A DNA stretch of 24,008 bases from CAZWMK01 sp964635065 (GTDB taxonomy: Bacteria; Pseudomonadota; Alphaproteobacteria; Sphingomonadales; Sphingomonadaceae): NCBI GenBank assembly GCA_964635065.1, contig CAZWMK010000022.1:1-24008 (forward strand), given 5' to 3'. Below, piece by piece: positions 1 to 8,700 of this stretch (position 1 is its first letter; each line of letters begins with the position of its first letter). Below the pieces are notes generated by a model. It made no database searches, was not told the DNA's origin, and saw only the letters and a program-made list of their open reading frames with translations. Made by a program: the position numbers and the translations under genes.

Positions 1-2
1 CG

Positions 3-353
3 CCGACGCCGTCGGGCAAGGAACGCCTGCAGTCTCCGGAAGACCGCGAACAGCTCGATGGTCTCTACGAGTGCATCCTGTGCGCCTGTTGCTCGACCTC
101 GTGCCCGTCTTACTGGTGGAACAGCGACAAGTTCCTTGGCCCGGCGATCCTGTTGCAAGCTTATCGCTGGCTGGCGGACAGCCGTGACGAAATGACCGGC
201 GAGCGCCTCGATGCGCTTGAAGATCCGTTCCGTCTCTATCGCTGCCACACCATCATGAACTGCGCGACCGTCTGCCCCAAGGGCCTGAACCCGGCCAAGG
301 CGATCGCCGAAACCANNNNNNNNNNGAAGATGATGATTGAGCGTCAGCTCTGA
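3..353 (+). CDS. sdhB: succinate dehydrogenase iron-sulfur subunit, C-terminal part
   Basis: This is the 3' part of the iron-sulfur subunit of succinate dehydrogenase (complex II), which passes electrons from the flavoprotein SdhA to the membrane quinone site. The reading frame is open from base 3, so the gene starts outside the window. The visible part is the C-terminal ferredoxin-like domain. A CILCACCSTSCP motif supplies the [4Fe-4S] ligands, and RCHTIMNC followed by ATVCPKGLNP supplies the remaining [3Fe-4S]/[4Fe-4S] cysteines. The protein ends in KMMIERQL, typical of alphaproteobacterial SdhB. A run of ten N at 316-325 lies just before this end. The frame resumes correctly after it, but the family normally has only about one extra residue here, so the N run is probably an assembly placeholder. 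Identity is very secure. Confidence 0.95.
   Translation, partial: PTPSGKERLQSPEDREQLDGLYECILCACCSTSCPSYWWNSDKFLGPAILLQAYRWLADSRDEMTGERLDALEDPFRLYRCHTIMNCATVCPKGLNPAKAIAETXXXXKMMIERQL
316..325. other. assembly gap (10 N)
   Basis: Ten unresolved bases lie inside the last codons of sdhB. Replacing them by a single A would give the codons for T-K-K-M-M, the usual SdhB ending. The true gap is therefore probably about 1 base rather than 10; this is an inference from the family pattern. Confidence 0.9.
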
Positions 354-376
354 GCTTCGCCTTCGCGACGCATGTG

Positions 377-407
377 AAAAAGGCCGGGCATCGTCCCGGC
401 CTTTTTT
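377..407 (+). terminator. Rho-independent terminator after sdhB
   Basis: A perfect GC-rich stem (GGCCGGG with CCCGGCC) with a 6-base loop is flanked by an A run and followed by six T. It starts 23 bases after the sdhB stop codon and closes the sdh operon ahead of the next gene. The A-tract makes it potentially bidirectional. Confidence 0.9.
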
Positions 408-434
408 ATGGTTCCGGACCGTGAAAGGCGAAGC

Positions 435-761
435 ATGCCAGCAGCGATCATTTTCATCAGTGCCGCTATCGCGGAAATCGCGGGCTGCTTTGCTTTCTGG
501 GCATGGCTGCGGCTGGAGAAATCGCCATTGTGGCTGCTTCCCGGCAGCGCATCGCTGGCACTGTTCGCCTATCTGTTGACCCTTGTCGACACGTCGCAGG
601 CAGGGCGCGCCTATGCTGCCTATGGCGGCATTTATATCTGCGCGTCGCTGCTGTGGCTGTGGCTGGCGGAGGGCGTTCGGCCTGATCGCTGGGACTTGGG
701 CGGCGCGCTGTTGTGCCTTCTTGGCGCCAGCGTGATTCTGCTTGGTCCGCATCGCGCCTGA
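435..761 (+). CDS. YnfA family (UPF0060) small membrane protein
   Basis: A 108-residue, almost entirely hydrophobic protein with four predicted membrane helices (about residues 3-22, 31-50, 61-79 and 87-104). Length and the GRAYAAYGGIYI segment (residues 57-68) match the YnfA/UPF0060 family. This is an inner-membrane family related in fold to small multidrug-resistance/EamA-type transporters; its substrate is unsettled. I chose the ATG at 435 because the protein then begins MPAAIIFISA, as family members do, and AAGGCG lies just upstream. An in-frame ATG at 408 sits inside the sdhB terminator and is unlikely. The gene lies between two terminators, so it is probably a single-gene unit. Confidence 0.88.
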   Translation: MPAAIIFISAAIAEIAGCFAFWAWLRLEKSPLWLLPGSASLALFAYLLTLVDTSQAGRAYAAYGGIYICASLLWLWLAEGVRPDRWDLGGALLCLLGASVILLGPHRA

Positions 762-778
762 ATTGGCCGAAGAGCATG

Positions 779-818
779 AAAAAAACCCGGCAAATCGCGC
801 TGATTTACCGGGTTTTTT
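779..818. terminator. bidirectional terminator between ynfA and tRNA-Asn
   Basis: A long hairpin with arms AAAAAACCCGGCAAATC and GATTTACCGGGTTTTTT, one C-A mismatch and a 5-base loop. It has a T run on both strands. It lies 17 bases after the ynfA-family stop codon and 7 bases after the 3' end of the oppositely oriented tRNA, so it can terminate both convergent transcripts. Confidence 0.88.
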
Positions 819-825
819 GAATGAG

Positions 826-900
826 TGGCTCCCCGGGCCTGATTCGAACAGGCGACCAACCGGTTAACAGCCGGTTGCTCTACCGCTGAGCTACCGGGGA
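826..900 (-). tRNA. tRNA-Asn (GTT anticodon)
   Basis: Read on the minus strand, this gives a full cloverleaf. The acceptor stem is TCCCCGG paired with CCGGGGA, the D-arm contains TAGCTCAGCGGTAGAG, and the anticodon stem is ACCGG/CCGGT around the loop CTGTTAA, so the anticodon is GTT (asparagine). The T-arm contains GTTCGAATC. The discriminator base is G, and the CCA end is encoded (826-828). There is no variable-arm extension. No integrase or att-like repeat is seen beside it. Confidence 0.97.
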
Positions 901-911
901 ACGTGGGGGCG

Positions 912-940
912 CGTATAACAACCCTGATCGCCCCTGCCAA
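912..940 (-). promoter_or_regulatory. sigma-70 type promoter of tRNA-Asn
   Basis: On the minus strand there is a TTGGCA -35 box (935-940), a spacer of exactly 17 bases and a TATACG -10 box (912-917). The -10 box ends 11 bases before the tRNA 5' end. It sits in the gap between the nadK stop and the tRNA, so the tRNA probably has its own promoter. Confidence 0.7.
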
Positions 941-949
941 GCCCTGATT

Positions 950-1735
950 TCACGTTAAAAATTGTTCCATCGTAATCCGGTCGTCGAGGGCGTATTCCGG
1001 ATCGAACAGCAGTTCGAGGGCGATGCTGCGATCGGTGCTGACCTGGACAAGCGCGACATCGCGGACTTCGAGCTGATCCGCGACGGCCGACACGGGCCGC
1101 TTGTCGGCTTCGAGCATTTTGAACGCGACGATGCTGCTATCGGGAATAAGCGCCCCGCGCCAGCGCCGTGGGCGGAAGGGGCTGATGGGTGTGAGCGCCA
1201 GAAGATCGGCGGACAGGGGCAGAATCGGGCCATTGGCGGAAAGATTATAGGCGGTGGAGCCGGCAGGTGTTGCCACGAGAACGCCATCGCAGGTCAGTTC
1301 CGACATGCGCACCCGCCCGTCGATGCTGATTTCAACCTTGGCCGCCTGCCGTGTTTCGCGCAGCAGCGAGACTTCGTTGATGGCAGGCGAGGTGACGGTT
1401 TTACCCTTCACCGTCGTTGCCTGCATGAGAAGCGGATGCAGGATGAAACTTTTTGCGCGCATGATGCGGTCGCGCAGCCCGTCAGCCTGAAAATGGTTCA
1501 TCAAGAAGCCGACAGTGCCGAGATTCATGCCATAGACGGCGGCATGCTGGCCCGATGCCAGAAGATCGTGCAGCGTATGCAGCAGAAAGCCGTCGCCACC
1601 CAAGGCAACGAGGATGTCGGCCTCTTCGGGGGGCACCCAGTCGTAAAGGTCGCGCATGCTGTCGGCCGCTGCCAGCGCGGCATCGGTTGGCGAGGCGATG
1701 AGGGCCATGCGCTTGCGGTCGGAAGGGCCGTTCAT
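950..1735 (-). CDS. nadK: NAD kinase
   Basis: This is an NAD kinase of 261 residues, phosphorylating NAD to NADP in the cytoplasm. The glycine-rich catalytic GGDG motif lies at residues 46-49 (ALGGDGF). The conserved NE pair (residues 120-121, INEVSLLR) and the TPAGSTAY segment (156-163) of the NAD-binding beta-sandwich domain are present, followed by LSANGPI. Length is normal for bacterial NadK. The start ATG overlaps the stop of moaA upstream by four bases (ATGA at 1732-1735), so the two genes are co-transcribed and probably translationally coupled. The tRNA-Asn promoter follows directly after the stop. I see no missing residues. Confidence 0.95.
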   Translation of the reverse strand: MNGPSDRKRMALIASPTDAALAAADSMRDLYDWVPPEEADILVALGGDGFLLHTLHDLLASGQHAAVYGMNLGTVGFLMNHFQADGLRDRIMRAKSFILHPLLMQATTVKGKTVTSPAINEVSLLRETRQAAKVEISIDGRVRMSELTCDGVLVATPAGSTAYNLSANGPILPLSADLLALTPISPFRPRRWRGALIPDSSIVAFKMLEADKRPVSAVADQLEVRDVALVQVSTDRSIALELLFDPEYALDDRITMEQFLT

Positions 1736-2769
1736 CCGCCAGTCACGCTCATATGGCGACGAATGGCGGGCGCGCGCCGGGTGCGGTCGATCAGGAAGTC
1801 ATGTCCTTTCGGTTTGCGCGCAATCGCTTCGGCGAGCGCGGCATCAAGGGCGGCATCATCGGTCGTCGCCCTGACAACCGCGCGCAGGTCGGCATTGTCA
1901 TCCTGGCCGAGGCACATGTAGAGCATGCCGGTTGCCGTCAGGCGAACGCGGTTGCAGCTTTCGCAGAAATTATGCGTCAGCGGCGTGATGAAACCCAGCC
2001 GCTGCCCGGTTTCGCGGATGCGGACATAGCGCGCGGGACCGCCTGTGCAATCGGGCAGGGCGTCGAGTGTATAGCGCCGCGCCAGTTCTGCCCGCACAAG
2101 ACTGAGCGGCAGATAGTGATCGGCCCGATCCCCATCGATATCGCCCAGAGGCATGGTTTCGATCAGCACCAGATCATGACCCTGTTCGCCGCACCAGCGC
2201 AGCATCGTTTCGACTTCATCATCGTTGATGCCGCGCAGCGCCACCATGTTGATCTTGATCGCCAGCCCCGCCCTGCGGGCAGCCGCAATGCCACGCAGCA
2301 CCTGATCGAGCTGGCCGCGCCGGGTGATTCGCCGGAAGCGGTCGCCATCCAGTGAATCGAGGCTGACATTGATGCGTCGCACACCTGCCGCGGCAAGCGC
2401 ATCGGCATGGCGTTCCAGCTGGCTGCCATTGGTGGTGAGCGTCAGTTCGTCGAGCGCGCCGCTGTCGAGATGCCGGCCAAGCCGCCGGACGAGATCGATG
2501 ATGTCGCGCCGTACCAGCGGCTCGCCGCCGGTCAGACGCAGTTTGCGGGTTCCGCGCCGGATGAAGGCAGAGGCGATGCGGTCGATTTCCTCGAAGCTCA
2601 GCACATCTTCGCGGGGCAGAAACGTCATGTCTTCAGCCATGCAATAGGTGCAGCGGAAATCACAACGGTCCGTCACGGACACGCGCAGATAACTGATCCG
2701 ACGCCCGAAAGGGTCGGTCAGAGGTGCTGCGCCTATTGCGTTGACGCCTGTGGCGGTGATGCTGGCCAT
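1732..2769 (-). CDS. moaA: GTP 3',8-cyclase (molybdenum cofactor biosynthesis protein A)
   Basis: A radical SAM enzyme catalysing the first step of molybdopterin synthesis, conversion of GTP to 3',8-cyclo-GTP; MoaC acts next. The 345-residue protein has the SAM-cluster motif CDFRCTYC (C36, C40, C43), GGEP at 81-84, a C-terminal cluster C269-x2-C272-x13-C286, and the functionally important GG C-terminus (SVTGG). The frame stays open upstream to 3000, but that extension lacks family similarity and would overlap the divergent gene. The ATG at 2769 gives the normal MoaA length. It is followed by nadK with an ATGA overlap. No moa neighbours are present, so the rest of the pathway is elsewhere. Confidence 0.95.
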   Translation of the reverse strand: MASITATGVNAIGAAPLTDPFGRRISYLRVSVTDRCDFRCTYCMAEDMTFLPREDVLSFEEIDRIASAFIRRGTRKLRLTGGEPLVRRDIIDLVRRLGRHLDSGALDELTLTTNGSQLERHADALAAAGVRRINVSLDSLDGDRFRRITRRGQLDQVLRGIAAARRAGLAIKINMVALRGINDDEVETMLRWCGEQGHDLVLIETMPLGDIDGDRADHYLPLSLVRAELARRYTLDALPDCTGGPARYVRIRETGQRLGFITPLTHNFCESCNRVRLTATGMLYMCLGQDDNADLRAVVRATTDDAALDAALAEAIARKPKGHDFLIDRTRRAPAIRRHMSVTGG

Positions 2770-2775
2770 GCGGCC

Positions 2776-2803
2776 AATGTAGAATGCTGAGCGGTCCTGT
2801 CCA
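2776..2803 (-). promoter_or_regulatory. candidate moaA promoter, nearly leaderless
   Basis: On the minus strand there is TGGACA (2798-2803), 16 bases, then TACATT (2776-2781). The -10 box ends only 6 bases before the moaA ATG, so transcription would begin at or next to the start codon. This is consistent with the lack of a clear Shine-Dalgarno there. It is a pattern match only. Confidence 0.3.
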
Positions 2804-2965
2804 GAGCACGGTCGCGCCGGGATTGCCTCGTCAACGCATTCGCTGCTGGCAATGCCAGCGCCGAGGGGGTAGCTTACCCATGGCAGTATGTGCCGTGCAT
2901 GCGCAATGCTGGGCCAACATGTCGAGGCGAGGGGTGAAAAGTGGTTCCTGCCCGATGAGCGATCA

Positions 2966-5068
2966 ATGCAGGTCATAGCACCTGACCCTTTGTCGACCAT
3001 GGTGGTCTCGCCCCGCTATCGGCGGGAATTGACCGCTATTGTCGAACAATCGGGCCGGTCGGTGCTGCCGCTGTCAAACCCTGAAGAAGCGATACTGAAA
3101 TTTGCGCGGTCGCCCGCCATGGTCGTCATTGTCGATGCGCGCGGCATTCTCGCCAAGGGACTGCGCCTCGCAAGAGATCTGGCGCATATGGTCGAGGCCC
3201 GGCGGGGGGCACTGATCGTCCTTTTGTCGCGCAACGATCTCGATGCCCTGGGCGATGTTTATCGCGCTGGTGCCACGCATTTTCTTGCCAGTCCTTTCAG
3301 CGCCCAAGAACTGATTGAAACGCTGCACTTTGCGGAACGCTATGTCCATCGTCTGCAAGCCAGCAATACGCGTGCGGCGGTTGCAACTGCGCAGGCCGCC
3401 CTTCAGGACAGTGCGCGCTGGGAATGGACCGTGGGGGCGCAATCGGTATGGCTGTCCGCAAGCCTTGCACGCATGCTGGGCGAGGCATCTGACGTCGGCA
3501 ATATTGCCATTGATGATTTTCTGAACCACATCAGTCCCTCTGCCCGCCGCGAGATGCTGGGCAATATCCGGCGCATCCTGCGTGTCGGCGTGCCGGGCGA
3601 GCTTGAGCATGAGCTTTTGATCGATGGCCGCCCGCACCGCTGCGTTCACCATGTGCGCCCGATGCGCGATCAATATGGACATATCACCGGTCTGTCCGCT
3701 GTGGTCGAGGATGTCGACGCCGTCCTGATGGAACGCCGCGTCGCCGCCCATTTCGACACGCTGACCGGTCTTGCCAACGCCAGCTATGCCCGGACATGGG
3801 TGGAGCAGCTTCTGGGTGGGCGTTCGCACTGCGACCCGGCCTGCATTGTCGTGCTGATGGCGATCAGCCGCTTCGACCAGATCAATGCGGGCTATGGCCG
3901 TGTCATGGCCGATTCCCTGTTGCAGGCCGTCAGCCGCCGCTTGCGCCGCTTGGCAGGCGAGAGCGCGGCAAGTAACGACCGCCTGCTGCTGGCGCGTCTT
4001 GCCGGGGCGGAATTCGCCATTGCCCTTGCCGGACCAGTGAACCTGAAGGAGGCGGTTTTCTTTTCGCAGCGTCTGGGCGAGGCCTTTGAAAAGCCGTTCA
4101 TCGTCGGCGGACGTGTCGTCCACCTTGCCTGCCGGATCGGCATTGCGGCAGGCGAAGCCGAACTAGAGGACGCCGATACCCTGTTCCGGCGTGCAAGCGC
4201 AGCACTTGCCGAAGCCAAGCGCCAGGAACAACCCAACAGTTTTCAGGTATATCTCGCCGCCAGCTATGGCGACACGCATGCGCGGCTGGCAGGGCTGGAA
4301 ACCGATATCCGCAAGGCGGCGGAATCGGGCGAACTGGATATCCTCTATCAGCCGCAGGTCGATATCATTTCCAACCGCATCGTTGGCGTCGAGGCGCTGG
4401 TGCGCTGGAATCATCCCACATTTGGCGTGTTGTCGCCCGAAATGCTTCTGTCGATCGCCGAAAAAGCGGAATACAGCACCCGGCTTGGCGAGCAGATCCT
4501 GAAACAGGCCATCGAACAGGCCGCAGCCTGGCCAGCCGTGCTCGACCAGCTGCGCTTGTCGGTCAATATCACGGCAACCGACATGCGGTCTGGTGAACTG
4601 GGCAATCAACTGGCGCAACTGCTGTTGAAAACCGGCTTTCCGGCAAAGCGTCTGACGCTGGAAGTGACGGAAAGCGGACTGATCGAAAATCTCAACAAGG
4701 CGGCTGATCTGCTGGCGACGTTGCGCAGACGCGAGATCCGGATCGCGATTGACGATTTTGGCACCGGCTATTCATCGCTTGCCTATCTGAAGGCGCTGCC
4801 CCTCGATTATATCAAGGTCGACAAAAGTCTTGTGACCGATGTGACCGGCTCCGCCCGCGACCGCATTGTTGTGCGCGGCGTGGTGGACATGGCGCGTTCG
4901 CTCGGTCTTGGCGTGATTGCCGAAGGGGTCGAGGATCGCTCCCAGCTCGATAGCCTGATCCGCGAAGGCGTGAACTGGTATCAGGGCTATCTGTGCGCGC
5001 CACCGCTGACGTCCGATGAGCTGGTGCGCTTCGTGGCAGAATGGAACAGCAAGGCGAAAGTGGCATGA
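2966..5068 (+). CDS. c-di-GMP phosphodiesterase: receiver-like, PAS, degenerate GGDEF and EAL domains
   Basis: A 700-residue cytoplasmic signalling protein predicted to hydrolyse cyclic di-GMP. Domains in order: a receiver-like fold (about 45-125) with an aspartate at D57 but SPF where a receiver would have KPF; a PAS-like region (about 145-250); a GGDEF domain (261-430) whose signature is AGAEF (346-350), so cyclase activity is probably lost; and an EAL domain (about 440-690). The EAL domain keeps the expected catalytic set: EAL at 476-478, N534, E566, DDFGTG at 596-601, K617, E653 and Q673. Start choice is uncertain: in-frame ATGs lie at 2888, 2906, 2966 and 2999, none with a strong ribosome binding site. 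It is coupled by ATGA to the next gene. Confidence 0.85.
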   Translation: MQVIAPDPLSTMVVSPRYRRELTAIVEQSGRSVLPLSNPEEAILKFARSPAMVVIVDARGILAKGLRLARDLAHMVEARRGALIVLLSRNDLDALGDVYRAGATHFLASPFSAQELIETLHFAERYVHRLQASNTRAAVATAQAALQDSARWEWTVGAQSVWLSASLARMLGEASDVGNIAIDDFLNHISPSARREMLGNIRRILRVGVPGELEHELLIDGRPHRCVHHVRPMRDQYGHITGLSAVVEDVDAVLMERRVAAHFDTLTGLANASYARTWVEQLLGGRSHCDPACIVVLMAISRFDQINAGYGRVMADSLLQAVSRRLRRLAGESAASNDRLLLARLAGAEFAIALAGPVNLKEAVFFSQRLGEAFEKPFIVGGRVVHLACRIGIAAGEAELEDADTLFRRASAALAEAKRQEQPNSFQVYLAASYGDTHARLAGLETDIRKAAESGELDILYQPQVDIISNRIVGVEALVRWNHPTFGVLSPEMLLSIAEKAEYSTRLGEQILKQAIEQAAAWPAVLDQLRLSVNITATDMRSGELGNQLAQLLLKTGFPAKRLTLEVTESGLIENLNKAADLLATLRRREIRIAIDDFGTGYSSLAYLKALPLDYIKVDKSLVTDVTGSARDRIVVRGVVDMARSLGLGVIAEGVEDRSQLDSLIREGVNWYQGYLCAPPLTSDELVRFVAEWNSKAKVA

Positions 5069-5709
5069 CCATCACCATCGACGTGATTTCCGACTTCGTC
5101 TGCCCGTGGTGCTGGGTCGGCAAAAGACAATTGGCACAGGTGGCGGATGCGCCGACTTATGCGCTTCGCTGGCATCCTTATCTGCTGCATCCCGACATGC
5201 CGCGCGAAGGCGTGGATCGCAAAACTTTCATGCGCAGCAAGTTTGGCAGCGACGAGCGCTTGCGCGAACTGGCGGCCGGCGTTCTGGCGGCAGCGGAAAA
5301 GGTCGGCCTTGAGCTTGATTTCGACCGGATGCCGCGTATCCCTGACACGCGCGCCGCGCATGGCCTGATGCGCTGGGCCGCCGATTCAGGCCATGCCGAT
5401 GCACTGGCCGAACGGTTGTTTGCGGCCCATTTTGCCGAAGGCCGCGACATCGGCGATGATGCGACGCTGGCGGCGATCGCGGGCGAAGCGGGACTGGATC
5501 GTGCGGCGGCCGCACAATGGCTGGCGGCGGGGGCGGCGCGCGATGAGATCGAGGCGCATGCGGCCTATGTACGCGATGCCGGGATCAGCGGCGTCCCGGC
5601 CATGATTTTGGACGGAAAGCTGATGATTGTGGGCGCGCAGGGGCCGGAGGCTTTGTCTCAGGCGTTCCAGCAACTGGCTTCGATGCCCGGGAACCGCCCA
5701 CAGGCCTGA
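5065..5709 (+). CDS. DsbA-family (FrnE-like) thiol oxidoreductase
   Basis: A 214-residue thioredoxin-fold protein of the DsbA/FrnE group. The active-site motif is CPWC (C13, C16) after the first strand (ISDFVCPWCWVG), then a helical insertion with a DTRAAHGLMRWA segment (94-105). The cis-proline loop is GISGVPAMI (P178 next to V177). There is no signal peptide, so it acts in the cytoplasm; relatives include FrnE and 2-hydroxychromene-2-carboxylate isomerases, and the CxxC favours the oxidoreductase group. The start ATG overlaps the stop of the EAL protein (ATGA), implying coupled translation. Its last 125 bases are also the antisense of the mfd 3' end, an unusually long convergent overlap. 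Confidence 0.88.
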   Translation: MTITIDVISDFVCPWCWVGKRQLAQVADAPTYALRWHPYLLHPDMPREGVDRKTFMRSKFGSDERLRELAAGVLAAAEKVGLELDFDRMPRIPDTRAAHGLMRWAADSGHADALAERLFAAHFAEGRDIGDDATLAAIAGEAGLDRAAAAQWLAAGAARDEIEAHAAYVRDAGISGVPAMILDGKLMIVGAQGPEALSQAFQQLASMPGNRPQA

Positions 5710-8700
5710 CCGTCACCAGCGGCTTGGCAGGCACTTTCGGCGCGGCCTGGGTGGCCTCGGTTTTCGGTGCTGTCTTGGCGCCCGCAGGCTTTGGGCTGGG
5801 CGGCACGGCCTTGGGGTCGGCGATGCGGGCAAGGCCGCGCGCCAGTTGCAAGGCGCCCGCCAAACGCTGGTCGAGATTGGCCCAGTCGCGCGCGATGAAC
5901 AGCTTCTGATCGGGCCTTAATTTTGCCGTCCCTTTCAGGCGCTGGATGAAATCGACCAGCCCGGCCGGGTTGGCGACCTGGCCGTCCTTGAAGGTGACAA
6001 GCGCGCCCTTCGCCCCGGCGTCGAGCTTTGCGACGCTGGCGATCTTGCAGAAGCCCTTGATCTCGATGACAGCGAGGAGATTTTTCACCTCGGCTGGCAG
6101 CGGACCGAAACGGTCGATCATCTCGGCGGCGAAGCTGTCGATGTCAGCGCGCGTGTCGATATCGTTCAGCCGCTTGTACAGCGACATGCGCAGATTCAGA
6201 TCGGCGACATAATCCTCGGGGATGAGAATGGGTGCATCGACTGCGATCTGCGGGCTGAACGCTTCGCGCGGGGCGTCCAGCCCTGCGGCGGCGGCGCGCG
6301 CGTTCAAAATCGCCTCTTCCAGCATCTGCTGATAGAGTTCGAAGCCGATTTCGCGGATATGGCCCGACTGTTCGTCGCCCAGGAGATTCCCTGCGCCGCG
6401 AATGTCGAGATCGTGACTGGCGAGCTGGAATCCGGCGCCAAGGTTTTCAAGGCTTTGCAGTACCTGCAACCGCTTCATCGCGGTTTCCGTCACCACCATG
6501 TCGGCGGGTGTTGTGAAATAGGCGTAAGCGCGCTGCTTCGCCCGGCCCACGCGGCCACGCAGCTGATAGAGCTGGGCCAGGCCGAACATATCGGCGCGGT
6601 GAATGATGAGCGTATTGGCGCTTGGAATATCAAGGCCGGATTCGACGATGGTGGTGGACAACAGCACGTCGAACCGCTTGTCGTAGAAGGCGGTCATGCG
6701 TTCTTCGACTTCGGCGGGTGTCATCTGGCCATGTGCGACGATCGGTTTCACTTCCGGCACTTTCTCGCGCAGGAAGCGCTCGATTTCCGGCAGGTCCGCG
6801 ATACGCGGGGCGACGAAGAAGCTCTGGCCGCCGCGATAATGTTCGCGCAGCAGGGCTTCGCGGATCACCACCTCGTCCCAGGGCATGACATAGGTGCGCA
6901 CTGCCAGTCGATCGACCGGGGGCGTGGCGATCACCGATAATTCGCGCAGGCCCGACATCGCCATTTGCAGCGTGCGCGGAATGGGGGTGGCAGTCAGTGT
7001 CAGGACATGGACATCGTTACGAAGCTGCTTCAGCCGTTCCTTGTGGACGACGCCAAAACGCTGTTCCTCGTCAACGATAACCAGGCCAAGACGATTGAAT
7101 TCGATGGATTTGGCCAAGAGCGCATGGGTGCCGACAACGATATCGACGGTGCCTGCCGTCAGCCCGTCGCGCACGCGCTTGGCTTCGGCTGCGGGCACAA
7201 GACGCGAGAGATGGCCGACGTTCAGCGGGAATCCGGCAAAGCGTTCGCGGAAATTGGCGGCGTGCTGGCGCGCGAGCAGCGTCGTCGGGCAGACGATCGC
7301 CACCTGCATCCCCGACATGGCGGCGGCAAAGGCGGCGCGGAGCGCGACCTCGGTCTTGCCGAAGCCGACATCGCCGCACACCAGCCGGTCCATCGGCCGT
7401 CCAGCTTCGAGATCGGCCAGTACATCCTCGACCGCGCGCAGCTGGTCTTCGGTTTCGGCATAGGGGAAACGGTCGACAAAGGCGGCATAGTCGTGGGCAT
7501 CGACATGCGCACTGTCGGCCTGCCGTGTTGCGCGTGCGGCGGCGACGGCCAGAAGTTCACCCGCGATTTCGCGGATGCGTTCCTTCATCCGCGCCTTGCG
7601 CGCCTGCCAGTTGGTGCCGCCGAGTTTGTCGAGGCCGACGCCTTCGCTGTCCGAGCCATAGCGCGACAGCACGTCCATGTTCTCGACCGGCACGTAAAGT
7701 TTGTCGCCGCCGTCATAGCTCAGCTGTACGCAGTCATGCGGCGCGCGGCCGACGGTCAGCGTGATCAGCCCTTCATAGCGGCCAATACCGTGATCGGCAT
7801 GCACGACCAGATCGCCCGGCGTCATCATCGCCAGTTCGGACATGAAGGCGTCGGCCCGCCGCGCGCGCTTGGCGCGACGCACCATGCGATCGCCCAGCAT
7901 GTCCTGCTCGGTCAGGAGCGCGAGATCATCAAGGCTGAAACCATGATCAAGCGGCAGGACAACAAGCGCGACATAGCCCTCTGCCGCCTGTCCCAGCGCC
8001 TGCTGCCAGTTGTCGGCTGGCAGAACCTTGCGGACGCCCTGATCAGCAAGTAGCCCGCCCAGCCGTTCGCGCGCGCCCGCTGTGTAGCTGGCAAGAATCA
8101 CGCGCTGGCCGCCATTGCGCAGACTGTCGAGATGCTGCTGGATGGCATCGTAAACATTGCCCCCCGCCGCGCGTTCGGGCGCGAAATCGCGCGCGGCCTG
8201 CCCTGCAAGATCGATGGTGTCGACGGCATGTTCGGGCGTGTGGAAGGGCGAGGTCTGGTGCACGCGCGCCGCCGCCATTGCTTCGCGCCACGCATCGGGC
8301 ATCATATACAGCCGGTCGGGCGGCAGCGGACGATAGCTGCCCTTGTCGGCGGCCATCGCCTGGCAACGGTTCTGGTAATAATCGGCAATCGCTTCGAAAC
8401 GCTGGACGGCCGCGGCCTCGCTGCCTGTATCGCGCACGATGACGTCGCCCGCGCCGAGGTAATCGAACAGCGTTTCCAGCTTTGGCTCGAACAGCGGCAG
8501 CCAGTTTTCCATGCCCGCCAGCCGCCGTCCGTCACTGATCGCCTGATAGAGCGGATCGCCGGTCGCTGTTGCGCCGAACAGGTCGCGATAGCCGGTGCGA
8601 AAGGCACGGATCGATTCATCTGTCAGCAGCACTTCGGAGACGGGCAAAAGATCGAAACCGTCGCTGGTGCCGATGGTGCGCTGGTCGGCGGGATCGAAAC

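Noticed and set aside
826..900. tRNA-Asn as integration site of a genomic island
   Set aside because: No integrase, no direct repeat of the tRNA 3' end and only housekeeping genes beside it.
962..1921. 319-codon plus-strand frame across nadK and the end of moaA
   Set aside because: It is a shadow of two well-supported genes on the other strand, spans the boundary between them, and has a Cys/His/Gln-rich composition unlike a real protein.
2770..3000. 77-residue N-terminal extension of moaA
   Set aside because: MoaA normally begins near the chosen ATG; the extension has no family similarity and overlaps the divergent gene's start.
3074..4123. 349-codon minus-strand frame within the EAL protein
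   Set aside because: Antisense shadow of a clear multi-domain coding region; no motif found.
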